Position numbers and translations under genes: made by a program
Shown: positions 56,319 to 64,000 of the stretch, one piece after another
How the letters are laid out: every line of letters begins with the position of its first letter
Numbering within the stretch: the first letter of the stretch is position 1
Notes under the pieces: model-generated
Seen by the model: only the letters and a program-made list of their open reading frames with translations
Databases searched by the model: none
Told to the model about the DNA's origin: nothing
NCBI RefSeq assembly: GCF_014905555.1
Contig: NZ_BNGS01000013.1
Location: 209,532-273,531, forward strand
Length of the DNA stretch: 64,000 nucleotides
From: Streptomyces sp. Y2F8-2
Lineage (GTDB): Bacteria > Actinomycetota > Actinomycetes > Streptomycetales > Streptomycetaceae
Reading direction: 5' to 3'

Positions 56319-57254
56319 TCACTTCAGGAGCCCCTTGTCCTCGAGGTAGGCGCGGGCCACGTCCTGCGGCAGCCGCCGCCAGCTGTCCACCCGCTGGTTC
56401 AGGGACGTCAGGTCCTCTGTCGTCAGGACCGAGTTGAGAGCGCCCAGGGCCTTGGTCACCCGGACTCCGCCCGCCCGGGCGCGGTTGACGACCGGGACGA
56501 CGTAGTCCGCGTTCTGCAGGTGTCGGTCGTCGGCGAGCAGGACGAGCCCGAACGCGTCGAGGGTGGCGTCCGTCGTGGTGGTCAGCACCATCTGGTCCCG
56601 TCCGTCCCGGACGGCGCGCTTGGCCTGTGTGGTGCCGACACCCTTGGGGTCGACACCGGTGATGTCGATGCCGTAGACCTTCCTCAACCCCGGCGCGCAG
56701 TACGGCCGGCGCACGCATTCGTCCCCGGCGGCGAGCCGCACCTTCAGGCCGGAGCGGCCGAGGTCGCTCAGGGTCCTCAGGTGGTGGTCGCGGGCGAAGG
56801 CGCGGGTCACTGCGAAGGCGTTCCGGTCGACCGCGCGTCCCGGGTCGAGCACCGTCAGTCCGCGGGGCGCGGCCAGTCCCCGCAGCGCTCTCATGGTGGC
56901 GGCGAGGTCCGGCGAGCCGACGGGCGCGGCCCCGGCGCCGTGGGACCTTGCCTGGAGCCAGTCCGCGAAGGTGGCCGCGTACTCCGGGATCACGTCGATC
57001 TGCCCGGACTCCAGGGCGGGTTCGTACAGTTCGCGGTTGGCGACGGTGATGAGGGAGGTCGTGTAGCCGGCCCGGTTCAGCAACAGGGCGTACATGTGGG
57101 CGAGCAGGTCGCTCTCGGTGAAGCCGGCCGAGCCGACGGTCAGGTGCCTGCTGTCGCCGGGCGGCGCGGTGACCCGGCCCCGGGTCTCCAGGGAGGGGCC
57201 CGTCATACAGCCGGCGACCACCAGGGCGGACGCGAGCGCCGCGTACCGTCTCAT
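56319..57254 (-). CDS. Osmoprotectant ABC transporter binding lipoprotein (OpuCC/ProX-like)
   Basis: 311 residues. Lipobox VAGC with Cys16. QAT-family fold: VGSAGFTESDLLAHMYALLLNRAGY, IDVIPEYAATFADW, GDECVRRPYCAPGLRKVYG, and NADYVVPVVNR near the end. Binds a quaternary amine such as glycine betaine or choline for import; aromatic-cage residues cannot be placed with certainty. ATG 57254 overlaps the preceding permease gene. Confidence 0.9.
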   Translation of the reverse strand: MRRYAALASALVVAGCMTGPSLETRGRVTAPPGDSRHLTVGSAGFTESDLLAHMYALLLNRAGYTTSLITVANRELYEPALESGQIDVIPEYAATFADWLQARSHGAGAAPVGSPDLAATMRALRGLAAPRGLTVLDPGRAVDRNAFAVTRAFARDHHLRTLSDLGRSGLKVRLAAGDECVRRPYCAPGLRKVYGIDITGVDPKGVGTTQAKRAVRDGRDQMVLTTTTDATLDAFGLVLLADDRHLQNADYVVPVVNRARAGGVRVTKALGALNSVLTTEDLTSLNQRVDSWRRLPQDVARAYLEDKGLLK

Positions 57255-57922
57255 CGCCGGTCCCTCGCCCGGCGCGGCGCCAGCCGCTCGACGGCCTCGA
57301 AGATCCCCTCGACCACCAGTGCGAACGCGGCCACCAGGACCGCCCCGGCGACGACCTGCGGCGTACTGGCCAGGTTGAAGCCCGCGGTGATGATGCGGCC
57401 GAGTCCGCCGCCCCCGGCCAGCGCGGCGATCGTGGCGGTGGCGACGAGCTGGACGGCGGCGATGCGCACCCCGCCCAGCACCATGGGGAGCGACAGGGGC
57501 AGCTCCACGCGCAGGAGCATCTGCCGGCCGGTCATGCCCATCCCCCGCGCCGCCCGCACCACGTCGGGGTCGACCTCCCGCATGCCGACGTACGCGTTGG
57601 TCAGCAGCGGCGGTACCGCGAACAGCACGAGAGCGACGACGGTCGGGCCGTCGCCCCAAGCGCCGATCGGGGTGAGCAGCAGGAGCACCAGTACGGCGAA
57701 GGTGGGGACGGCACGGCCGACGTTGGAGAGGTTGACGGCGAGTGCGCCGCCCTTGCCGAGGTGACCCAGGACGAGGGCGACCGGCAGTGCGATCAGGCAG
57801 CTGACGAGGAGACAGACCGCGGTCAGGACGAAGTGCTGCTGCAGCCGGTGCCCGATGCCGTCGTCGCCCGCCCAGTGCGCCGGGTCGGTGAGCCAGTCCC
57901 AGGTGTCGCCGAGGGTCCTCAT
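57251..57922 (-). CDS. Osmoprotectant ABC transporter permease
   Basis: 223 residues, six helices, MetI-type permease with the EAA-like loop (GMGMTGRQMLLRVELPLSLPMVLGG). VGRAVPTFAVLVLLL and ATIAALAGGGGLGRII match OpuCB/OpuCD-type subunits. ATG 57922 overlaps the upstream permease stop. Confidence 0.92.
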   Translation of the reverse strand: MRTLGDTWDWLTDPAHWAGDDGIGHRLQQHFVLTAVCLLVSCLIALPVALVLGHLGKGGALAVNLSNVGRAVPTFAVLVLLLLTPIGAWGDGPTVVALVLFAVPPLLTNAYVGMREVDPDVVRAARGMGMTGRQMLLRVELPLSLPMVLGGVRIAAVQLVATATIAALAGGGGLGRIITAGFNLASTPQVVAGAVLVAAFALVVEGIFEAVERLAPRRARDRR

Positions 57923-58599
57923 CGGCTTCTCGCCCTCGCCCAGGGGGTGGCGAGCCGTTGCACACCGAGCAGCAGCACGTCGGCGGCCACCGCGATCAGC
58001 ACGCACAGCACGGACGCGGTCAACACCTGTGCCTTGAAGTAGGTGTTCATGCCCGCGTAGATGAGGTTGCCGAGACCGCCGAAGCCGACGATCGCCCCGA
58101 CCGTGACCAGGGACACCGCCGAGACGGTGGCGATGCGCAGGCCGGCCATGGCGGCAGGCAGGGCGAGCGGCAGTTCCACGGTGAGCAGCAGCCGGATCGG
58201 CCCGTAGCCCATGCCGAGGGCGGCCTGCCGGGTCTCCTCGGGAACGGCGCGCAGCCCGGCGAGGATGTTCCGGACGAGCAGAGTGAGCGAGTAGAGGGCG
58301 AGTCCGGTGACGACCAGGGTCGCCGACAGCCCGTACAGGGGCAGGAGCAGCGAGAACATGGCCAGCGACGGAATCGTGTAGAGGACCGTCGTGACACCGA
58401 GGACGGGTGCGGCGGCCCGGCGCAGGCGGCGTGCCAGGACCGCGAGCGGGAGCGCCACGAGCAGGCCGATGACGATAGAGGCCGTGACCAGCTGCAGATG
58501 CTGGAGCACCGCGTCGAGGAGGATGTGGCGGCGGGTGCGCAGGTAGGCGCCGCAGATCCACTCGTTGCGGGCGAGGCAGTCGTCCGGGGGCGAGGTCAC
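57919..58599 (-). CDS. Osmoprotectant ABC transporter permease
   Basis: 226 residues, second MetI-type permease (LGVTTVLYTIPSLAMFSLLLPL; ALGMGYGPIRLLLTVELPLALPAAMAGL; GAIVGFGGLGNLIYAG). It forms a heterodimeric channel with the next gene. GTG 58599 starts the minus-strand operon permease-permease-binding protein. The ATPase is encoded elsewhere (52476). Confidence 0.92.
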   Translation of the reverse strand: MTSPPDDCLARNEWICGAYLRTRRHILLDAVLQHLQLVTASIVIGLLVALPLAVLARRLRRAAAPVLGVTTVLYTIPSLAMFSLLLPLYGLSATLVVTGLALYSLTLLVRNILAGLRAVPEETRQAALGMGYGPIRLLLTVELPLALPAAMAGLRIATVSAVSLVTVGAIVGFGGLGNLIYAGMNTYFKAQVLTASVLCVLIAVAADVLLLGVQRLATPWARARSR

Positions 58600-58740
58600 A
58601 CGTCCATGGGACCGGGCGGGTGAGGGGCCGCGCTCGTTGTGGTGGCCCGTCGGGGTGTCGCCGTCCGCACCGCGGTGGCGACGGAGGTGTCGTGCGTGCG
58701 GGGCGGGGGGAACCGTGGCCCGCGTGAGGTGCGTACGACC

Positions 58741-58774
58741 CGAGGGGCAGCCCCAAGGCGGGGGCCGCCCCTCG
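58741..58774 (-). terminator. Hairpin downstream of the decarboxylase gene
   Basis: CGAGGGGC (58741-58748) / GCCCCTCG (58767-58774) with further inner pairing of GCCCC to GGGG; 18 bases after the stop. No T tract. Confidence 0.6.
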
Positions 58775-58791
58775 TGCGCGTGCGGGACGGC

Positions 58792-60252
58792 TCAGCGGCT
58801 CACGCTGATGGTGTTCAGCCGGGGGTCGTCGGCGTCGGGGAGGTTCATGCCCGACTCCAGGCCCGTACGCAGATAGCGCAGCACCGGCTCGGTGAGGCGT
58901 TCGCCCGGCAGGACGGCCGGGATGCCCGGCGGATAGGGCGTGATCATCTCGGCGCAGATCCGGCCTGCCGCCTGCTCCAGGGGCACGGACTCCTTGGGCC
59001 CGAAGTACGCGTCACGCGGCAGGCACGCCTGTTCGAGGCGCATCCCGTCTCCCGTCGGCACCTCGGGGTGCGGCAGACCGGCCGCGAGCTCGTCGGCGTG
59101 CCCGGCGAGGTCGCGCAGGGCCCGAAGCAGGGGGCGGGTGGTGTCGGGCGAGTCGGCGAAGGTGAGCTGTGCGCTGATCCGGCGGTGGTCGGAGAGGTGC
59201 ATGTCGATGTGGTGTTCGGCGCGCAGCCAGTCGGCGGCGCGGTAGCCGCTCGTGCCGAGGCCGCTGACGTCGATGGTGACGGGCAGCGGGTCGTAGTCCG
59301 CGGACAGGCCCGGGCCCACCAGGTCGTCGCGCCCGAGGACCTCCAGGCCCGGGATCTCCTCGACGGCGGCCCGGACCTGCTCGGCCAGGTGCAGCGCGTC
59401 GTCCAGCAGGTCCTTGCCGCGCAGGGCCATCTGGCGGCGCCAGGCGTCGAGTCCCGCGAAGATGAGGACCGAGGGGCTGGTGGTGCCCAGCAGGTCCGCA
59501 CGCGACTTCAGGGTCGTGGGATCGATCAAAGACCCCTGCAGATGGAAGACGGAGCCCTGTTCGAAGCCGCTGCCCATTTTGTGGATGCTGGTCACGCAGA
59601 CGTCCGCGCCGGCGTCCATCGCCCAGGACGGCAGATCCGGATGGAAGGGCAGGTGCGCGCCCCACGCCTCGTCGACGATGAGCGGCACTCCGCGCGCGTG
59701 GCAGACCTCGGCGATCGCGGCCAGGTCCGCGCAGCCGCCGTACGGGGTCGGGCTGGTGACCAGGGCGCCGCGCGCCTCGGGATGGCGGTCGAGGGCCTCG
59801 GCGAAGGCCTCCGCCGAGGGTGCGTGCGCGAAGCGCTGCCGCTCGTCCCACTGGGGGTCGGCCCAGACGGGCTCGATGCCCGCCAGGATCAGTCCGGAGA
59901 CCACCGACTTGTGGGCGTCACGGCCCACGACGAGCTGCTCGTGCGGGCCCGCCACGGCGAGCATCGCGGCCTTCACGGACAGCGAGCTGCCGCACGTGGT
60001 GAAGAAGGTGTGCTCGGCATGGACGGCGTCCGCCATCAGCTCCTCGGCCCGCGCCAGGACGTCACCGGTCATGCGGCGGTCGTCGAGACCGCCCGAGGCG
60101 AGCACATCGGAGCGGAAGACGTCACTCAGCAGCTCTCTGGCCTCCGGGTCGGCGCCACGGGCCTGTTTGTGCCCGGGTGGCGTGAACGCGAGTTCCCCGC
60201 GCTCGTGGTAGCGGCGCAGGGCTTCGAGAATCGGCACTCGGGTCTGGTCCAC
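58792..60252 (-). CDS. Orn/Lys/Arg decarboxylase-family PLP enzyme
   Basis: 486 residues, fold-type I, resembling Gram-positive lysine/arginine decarboxylases (SpeA/Cad type). FTPPGHKQ near the start, TCGSSLSVKAAMLA, SPTPYGGCADLAAIAE, VDEAWGAHL (PLP-ring Asp), Lys of the Schiff base in SIHKMGSGFEQG, and C-terminal YPPGIPAVLPGE. It would make cadaverine, agmatine or putrescine. GTG 60252 is preferred because AAGGAGGG lies 8 bases upstream; ATG 60285 would overlap the upstream small gene. Confidence 0.92.
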   Translation of the reverse strand: MDQTRVPILEALRRYHERGELAFTPPGHKQARGADPEARELLSDVFRSDVLASGGLDDRRMTGDVLARAEELMADAVHAEHTFFTTCGSSLSVKAAMLAVAGPHEQLVVGRDAHKSVVSGLILAGIEPVWADPQWDERQRFAHAPSAEAFAEALDRHPEARGALVTSPTPYGGCADLAAIAEVCHARGVPLIVDEAWGAHLPFHPDLPSWAMDAGADVCVTSIHKMGSGFEQGSVFHLQGSLIDPTTLKSRADLLGTTSPSVLIFAGLDAWRRQMALRGKDLLDDALHLAEQVRAAVEEIPGLEVLGRDDLVGPGLSADYDPLPVTIDVSGLGTSGYRAADWLRAEHHIDMHLSDHRRISAQLTFADSPDTTRPLLRALRDLAGHADELAAGLPHPEVPTGDGMRLEQACLPRDAYFGPKESVPLEQAAGRICAEMITPYPPGIPAVLPGERLTEPVLRYLRTGLESGMNLPDADDPRLNTISVSR

Positions 60253-60281
60253 GGGTGTTCCCTCCTTCGTCGAGCGGTCGG

Positions 60282-60491
60282 TCACGGCTCTCGGTCGGAG
60301 GGGCGTCCCTCGGCGGCCTTCCGGTTGGCCTGGCGGCTCGGGGTGATCGGGTCACCCGCGCCGCCCCCGGTGCCCCCGCCGGTGTCGGTGTCGTCCTCGT
60401 GGCCCTGCTCCTTCACCTCCTGAAGAACCTCCTCGGTGGCGGTACGGGTCGGCTTCTTGCGCCACGGCAGGCGCGACAGGATCGTGCTCAT
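60282..60491 (-). CDS. Small charged hypothetical protein
   Basis: 69 residues from ATG 60491: a basic start (MSTILSRLPWRKKPTRTATE), an acidic helix, then a Gly-rich disordered tail. No domain recognised. It lies 29 bases upstream of the decarboxylase start, on the same strand, so they may be co-transcribed. Confidence 0.55.
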   Translation of the reverse strand: MSTILSRLPWRKKPTRTATEEVLQEVKEQGHEDDTDTGGGTGGGAGDPITPSRQANRKAAEGRPSDREP

Positions 60492-60576
60492 GGCGGGCCG
60501 GGTACCCGCGGATCGCCGGATCAGGCGGGCCGGAGCCGCCGCTCACGCGTTCGGCCGCCGCACCGCCGCCTCCAGC

Positions 60577-61242
60577 TCAGGCCCGCCCGTTGAGCGCCCG
60601 CGCCGCCACCTTCAGATCGGACACGAGCCCGGCGTACGCCGCCTCCCGGTCGTCGGCGCGGAGGATCGCCGAGGGGTGCACCGTCGCGACGACGTACCGC
60701 TCCTCCTCGGAGCCGGGCAGCGGGAGCAGGCTCCCGCGGTCCTTGCTCACCCGGAAGGAGCCGCCCAGCAGCGACTTGGCGGCGGTCGCGCCCAGGGCGA
60801 CCACCACATCGGGCCGGATCAGGTCCAGTTCGGCGCGCAACCAGGGCTTGCAGGCGCCCATCTCGCGGAGGCTGGGCGCCTTGTGGATGCGCCGCTTGCC
60901 GCGTTCGGGCACGACGGTGAACTTGAAGTGCTTGACCGCGTTGGTGACGTACGCGGTGCCGCGGTCGATGCCGGCCTCGGTCAGCGCCTTGTCCAGCAGG
61001 CGTCCGGCCGGGCCCACGAAGGGTTCGCCCTGGCGGTCCTCCTGGTCGCCCGGCTGCTCGCCGACCAGCACGACCCGCGCCGAACCGTCCCCCTGCCCGA
61101 ACACGGTCTGGGTGGCGTTCTCGTACAGGGGGCAGCCGTGGCAGTCGGCGGCGGCACGCCGGTATGCGGCGAGGTCACCGCCGTCCGGCAGGAACGGCGT
61201 CGCGTCGTACGAGCTCGCCCGGGCGTCCTCGGTACGGCTCAT
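60577..61242 (-). CDS. udgX: UdgX-type uracil-DNA glycosylase
   Basis: 221 residues of the family 4/5-like UDG superfamily. Motif A GEQPGDQED; Fe-S Cys residues in CHGCPLY, CKPW and elsewhere; late VATVHPSAILRA. It carries the diagnostic insertion KRRIHKAPS, whose His in mycobacterial UdgX attacks the abasic sugar and leaves the enzyme covalently bound to DNA. Expected to act on uracil in DNA and form a dead-end complex rather than a free abasic site. ATG 61242 lies 10 bases after GGAGGT. Confidence 0.92.
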   Translation of the reverse strand: MSRTEDARASSYDATPFLPDGGDLAAYRRAAADCHGCPLYENATQTVFGQGDGSARVVLVGEQPGDQEDRQGEPFVGPAGRLLDKALTEAGIDRGTAYVTNAVKHFKFTVVPERGKRRIHKAPSLREMGACKPWLRAELDLIRPDVVVALGATAAKSLLGGSFRVSKDRGSLLPLPGSEEERYVVATVHPSAILRADDREAAYAGLVSDLKVAARALNGRA

Positions 61243-61381
61243 GACTTTCTTCACCTCCCCGGCCCACGGTCCTGACCCGGTCCCCGCAGTACCCCTTCTC
61301 CCGGCTCGCACACCCCTGGCGCGGTGGGGACGATGGAGGAAGCCCGACATCGGCGAAGACCACGGCAGCCCGGAGGGGACG

Positions 61382-61735
61382 ATGACCTCGAAAGCCCGTC
61401 CGGGAGACGACGAGCCGGACACCACCTCCCAGGCGGAACGGATCTTCCAGCTGGAGGAGGAGATCTGCCAGCTGAAGGAGGCCGTCACCTCGCACGCGAC
61501 GGTGGACCAGGCCATCGGCATGCTCGTCGCCCTCGGTCATGTGACGCCCGGCCAGGGATGGGAGGTGCTGCGGGAGGTCTCGCAGCACGCGAACATCAAA
61601 TTGCGCAATGTCGCGGAGCTGATACTGATCTGGGGCCGCGACGGGGATCTGCCTGACGACCTGCGCGCCCTTCTGGAGGACACGCTCGACCGTTACGGCC
61701 CCACGCAGTTGCCGGAGGGTCCGCCGCAGCACTGA
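61382..61735 (+). CDS. ANTAR-domain RNA-binding protein
   Basis: 117 residues. A short coiled-coil (AERIFQLEEEICQLKEAV) leads into an ANTAR domain (about 38-95: ATVDQAIGMLVALGHVTPGQGWEVLREVSQHANIKLRNVAELI). Three-helix ANTAR modules bind paired hexanucleotide RNA loops and prevent termination. There is no sensor domain here, so it could act with a partner. ATG 61382 follows AGGGGACG. Confidence 0.88.
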   Translation: MTSKARPGDDEPDTTSQAERIFQLEEEICQLKEAVTSHATVDQAIGMLVALGHVTPGQGWEVLREVSQHANIKLRNVAELILIWGRDGDLPDDLRALLEDTLDRYGPTQLPEGPPQH

Positions 61736-61754
61736 CGCCGCGTGTGTCGGCGTC

Positions 61755-61767
61755 GTGTTTCAAACAC
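61755..61767. promoter_or_regulatory. GTGTTT-C-AAACAC palindrome with SigB-like promoter spacing
   Basis: 6-bp arms, one-base centre. Its GTTT (61757-61760) is followed after 15 bases by GGATAG (61776-61781), loosely like the stress-sigma promoter GTTT-N15-GGGTAT. No clear gene follows on the plus strand up to 61966. Confidence 0.3.
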
Positions 61768-61966
61768 CCTCTCGCGGATAGTCCGGAAGGTGTCGGCGCA
61801 CTGGCCAACCGTTCCCGGGAGGGTTCGGCAGTGAGCCCACCGCAAACGGCCGTCCGGTCGACAAGCGGCTCGGGCGGCCGAATGCGATGCGAACCGATGC
61901 CGCGGCGGACCGGCAGGGCGGATCGGCACAGCGGAACGGGCAGGGCGCTTCGGCCGGGTCCGGGCA

Positions 61967-62761
61967 TCAGGCGCTGTCGGAAAGGGCCTCCTCACGCACA
62001 CGCGCACAGCATCCGCTGAGCAGGCGCGAGACGTGCATCTGGGAGATGCCGAGCTGGCTCGCGATGCGGCTCTGGGTCATCCCCCGGAAGTAGCGCAGAT
62101 AGAGGATGGTTCGCTCGCGCTCGGGCAGGGAACGCAGACACGGCTTGACGGCCTCCCGGTCGACGATCAGGTCGTAGCCGGCGTCGGCGTCGCCGAGGGC
62201 GTCGCCGAGCGCGTAGCCGTCGTCGCTGCCGGCGACCTCCGCGTCCAGGGAGAGCGCCGTGAAGCTGTCCATGGCTTCCAGTCCCACTCGCACATCGTCC
62301 TCGCTGAGGTGCGCGTGCTCGGCGATCTCTGCGACGGTCGGGCCGTGCCCCGGGGCCTCCTGTCCGATCTCCTTGACGGCCGCCCGCACCCGGTTGCGCA
62401 GGTCCTGAACACGCCGCGGTACGTGCAGGACCCACATGTGGTCCCGGAAGTGCCGCTTGATCTCACCGGTGATGGTGGGAATGGCATAACTCTCGAACGC
62501 GTAGCCGCGCGCCGGCTCATAGCGGTCGACCGCCTTGACCAGCCCGAGGGCGGCCACCTGGCACAGATCCTCGACGGACTCGCCCCTGCCTCTGTAGCGC
62601 CGGGCGATGCGCTCGGCCATCGGCAGCCACGACCGGACGATCTCGTCGCGCAGCGCCTGCCGCTCGGGGCCGTCGGGCAGCCCGCGCAGCTGAGCGAAGG
62701 CGTCTGTGGTGTCAGGGGCGTCGTCGTGCGGGTGTTGCTTGGCCTTGACCGTGATGCGCAT
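61967..62761 (-). CDS. SigB/SigF/SigG-family RNA polymerase sigma factor
   Basis: 264 residues. Region 2: EDLCQVAALGLVKAVDRYEP then FESYAIPTITGEIKRHFRDH; region 3: HVPRRVQDLRNRVRAAVKEI; region 4: RERTILYLRYFRGMTQSRIA and the HTH IASQLGISQMHVSRLLS. This is the stress/sporulation group of Streptomyces (SigB/F/G/H-like), normally controlled by anti-sigma kinases and STAS antagonists. No anti-sigma gene is next to it. ATG 62761 follows GAGGGAG; the upstream in-frame codons are not conserved-looking. Confidence 0.93.
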   Translation of the reverse strand: MRITVKAKQHPHDDAPDTTDAFAQLRGLPDGPERQALRDEIVRSWLPMAERIARRYRGRGESVEDLCQVAALGLVKAVDRYEPARGYAFESYAIPTITGEIKRHFRDHMWVLHVPRRVQDLRNRVRAAVKEIGQEAPGHGPTVAEIAEHAHLSEDDVRVGLEAMDSFTALSLDAEVAGSDDGYALGDALGDADAGYDLIVDREAVKPCLRSLPERERTILYLRYFRGMTQSRIASQLGISQMHVSRLLSGCCARVREEALSDSA

Positions 62762-62953
62762 GTGCTTTTCAACTCCCTCGAGGGGCTGATTGGACAGACA
62801 CCATGGGAGGGCGCACTCACGGAGCAGCACGGGGACACACCCGGGGCTGGTGAGCCAGCTCCCACGGACGTGCCTCCTGTCCGAAGCACTAATCAGCCCA
62901 TTCCCGACTTTCTGGACGACAAACAATTTCTCGGACACAGTGACGGTCGGCGC

Positions 62954-64000
62954 TCACCCGACTGCGGGAAGCAGCCATACGGTGGCCAGGGGCGGAAGGG
63001 TCAGACGGATGCCGTGTCCGGGACCCTGTTCGGGGGCGAGGGGGGCCGGGTTGCGGACGTCGCTGCCGCCGTACGGCGCCGCGTCCGTGTTCAGCACCTC
63101 CTGCCAGGCGGGGACGTCGTCGGGGACACCCAGGCGGTAGTCGTGGCGAACGACGGGGGAGAAGTTCGACACGGCCAGCAGAGGTCCGCCCTCCGCGTCG
63201 TGGCGCAGGAACGCGAACACGTTGTCGTCGGCGGCGTCCGGGACGACCCAGCGGAACCCGGACGGTTCGGTGTCGCGCTGCCACAGGGCCGGGGTGCGGC
63301 GGTATATCGTGTTGAGGTCGCGGACCAGGTCCCGCACGCCCCGATGCTCGGATTCCGCCCCGTACTCCGGATCCAGCAGCCACCAGTCGAGGCCTTGGCT
63401 CTGTGACCACTCGCCGCCCTGGGCGAACTCCTGTCCCATGAAGAGGAGTTGCTTGCCCGGGTGCGCCCACATGAAGCCCAGGTACGCACGGAGGTTCGCC
63501 CGCTGCTGCCACCAGTCGCCCGGCATCTTGGACACCAGGGCCAGCTTTCCGTGCACCACCTCGTCGTGGGAGATCGGCAGGACGTAGTTCTCGCTGTAGG
63601 CGTACACCATCGAGAACGTCATCTCGTCGTGGTGGTACCTGCGGTGGATCGGGTCCTTGGACACATAGACGAGGGAGTCGTGCATCCAGCCCATGTTCCA
63701 CTTCAGGCCGAAGCCGAGGCCGCCCTGGTCGGTGGGTCTGGTGACGCCGTCCCAGGCGGTGGACTCCTCGGCGACGGTCACCACGCCCGGGCAGCGGCGG
63801 TAGACGGTGGCGTTCATCTCCTGGAGGAACGCGACGGCGTCCAGGTTCTCCCGGCCGCCGTGCTCGTTCGGGGTCCACTGGCCGGGCTCGCGGGAGTAGT
63901 CGAGGTAGAGCATGGAGGCGACGGCGTCCACGCGCAGGCCGTCGATGTGGAACTCCTCGCACCAGTACACGGCGTTGGCGACCAGGAAGTTGCGCACCTC
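62954..64000 (-). CDS. glgB: 1,4-alpha-glucan branching enzyme, C-terminal part (cut by window edge)
   Basis: About 348 residues of GlgB (GH13). Catalytic nucleophile Asp in HIDGLRVDAVASMLY, acid/base Glu in VVTVAEESTAW, transition-state residues in PISHDEVVHGK, and KWNMGWMHDSL, GQEFAQGGEWS. The C-terminal beta domain ends LPPLATVWLLPAVG. It forms alpha-1,6 branches in glycogen. The N-terminal domains lie past 64000. The 192 bases between it and the sigma gene contain GGGCTGATT (62783-62791) and its inverted copy (62891-62899). Confidence 0.95.
   Translation of the reverse strand, partial: EVRNFLVANAVYWCEEFHIDGLRVDAVASMLYLDYSREPGQWTPNEHGGRENLDAVAFLQEMNATVYRRCPGVVTVAEESTAWDGVTRPTDQGGLGFGLKWNMGWMHDSLVYVSKDPIHRRYHHDEMTFSMVYAYSENYVLPISHDEVVHGKLALVSKMPGDWWQQRANLRAYLGFMWAHPGKQLLFMGQEFAQGGEWSQSQGLDWWLLDPEYGAESEHRGVRDLVRDLNTIYRRTPALWQRDTEPSGFRWVVPDAADDNVFAFLRHDAEGGPLLAVSNFSPVVRHDYRLGVPDDVPAWQEVLNTDAAPYGGSDVRNPAPLAPEQGPGHGIRLTLPPLATVWLLPAVG

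Noticed and set aside
61744..62019. Plus-strand 91-codon frame after the ANTAR gene
   Set aside because: No ribosome site, no family, and it overlaps the 3' end of the sigma gene; kept only as a possible antisense transcript.
62783..62899. GGGCTGATT and its inverted copy between glgB and the sigma gene as a hairpin
   Set aside because: The arms are 99 bases apart, too far for a simple terminator, and 9-bp matches at that distance can occur by chance.
1..64000. tRNA, rRNA, CRISPR arrays, insertion sequences, prophage or attachment sites
   Set aside because: Looked for cloverleaf T-loop motifs, spaced short repeats, transposase or integrase motifs and terminal inverted repeats with target duplications; none found.

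Overview
The window is chromosomal DNA of very high G+C content from an actinomycete, almost certainly a Streptomyces. The evidence is the codon bias, the mixture of leaderless and GGAGG-led genes, the family content (DUF5999, ANTAR, a SigB/F/G-type sigma factor, UdgX, a CYP102-type P450, lectin-tailed glycoside hydrolases) and two copies of a GC-rich intergenic repeat of the kind common in Streptomyces. I see no phage, insertion sequence, CRISPR array, tRNA or rRNA. Both ends cut genes: an aldehyde dehydrogenase at the left and a glycogen branching enzyme at the right.

Layout, 1-24.8 kb. An aldehyde dehydrogenase is divergent from a MarR regulator across two near-identical palindromes. Next come a STAS protein, a sortase-anchored DUF1996 protein, a DUF4230 protein, and a compact six-gene Mrp/Mbh-like cation antiporter operon that lacks the large MrpA subunit. 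Then follow VanZ-like, PHP and HAD genes, a candidate free-standing small RNA (about 11.79-11.95 kb) with its own promoter and terminator, and a short-chain dehydrogenase with a MerR-type 19-bp-spacer promoter. A self-sufficient P450-reductase fusion (CYP102 type) comes next, followed by small regulatory and unknown genes, an EF-G-binding (FBP) protein, a FUSC-like membrane protein, an iron-box-controlled DUF2470 protein and a Cys-rich pentapeptide-repeat protein.

24.8-52.5 kb is the centrepiece. Four secreted glycoside hydrolases (GH43, GH27, GH62, GH127), each with a ricin-type lectin domain, are followed after two unrelated genes by a complete L-rhamnose locus. One arm (minus strand) is rhaT-rhaP-rhaQ-rhaS-rhaM, a secreted BNR-type beta-propeller protein, and a LacI regulator. 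The other arm (plus strand) is rhaI-rhaEW-rhaB followed by lutABC. The arms diverge from a region where two LacI-type operators sit just downstream of two good promoters. Together they suggest a route from rhamnose-capped arabinogalactan outside the cell, through import and mutarotation, isomerisation, phosphorylation and aldol cleavage, to DHAP plus L-lactaldehyde, then L-lactate, then pyruvate through LutABC. Both arms contain one copy of a ~115-bp repeat, in opposite orientation.

52.5-64 kb. An OpuC/ProV-like ATPase gene is separated from its presumed permease and binding-protein genes by a multicopper oxidase, a small membrane protein and a MarR regulator whose gene is divergent across an 8-bp inverted repeat. 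Next are an Orn/Lys/Arg-type decarboxylase, a small disordered protein, a UdgX-type uracil-DNA glycosylase, an ANTAR protein, a stress-type sigma factor and the C-terminal two-thirds or so of GlgB.

All functions come from reading motifs and family resemblance; no database search was run.
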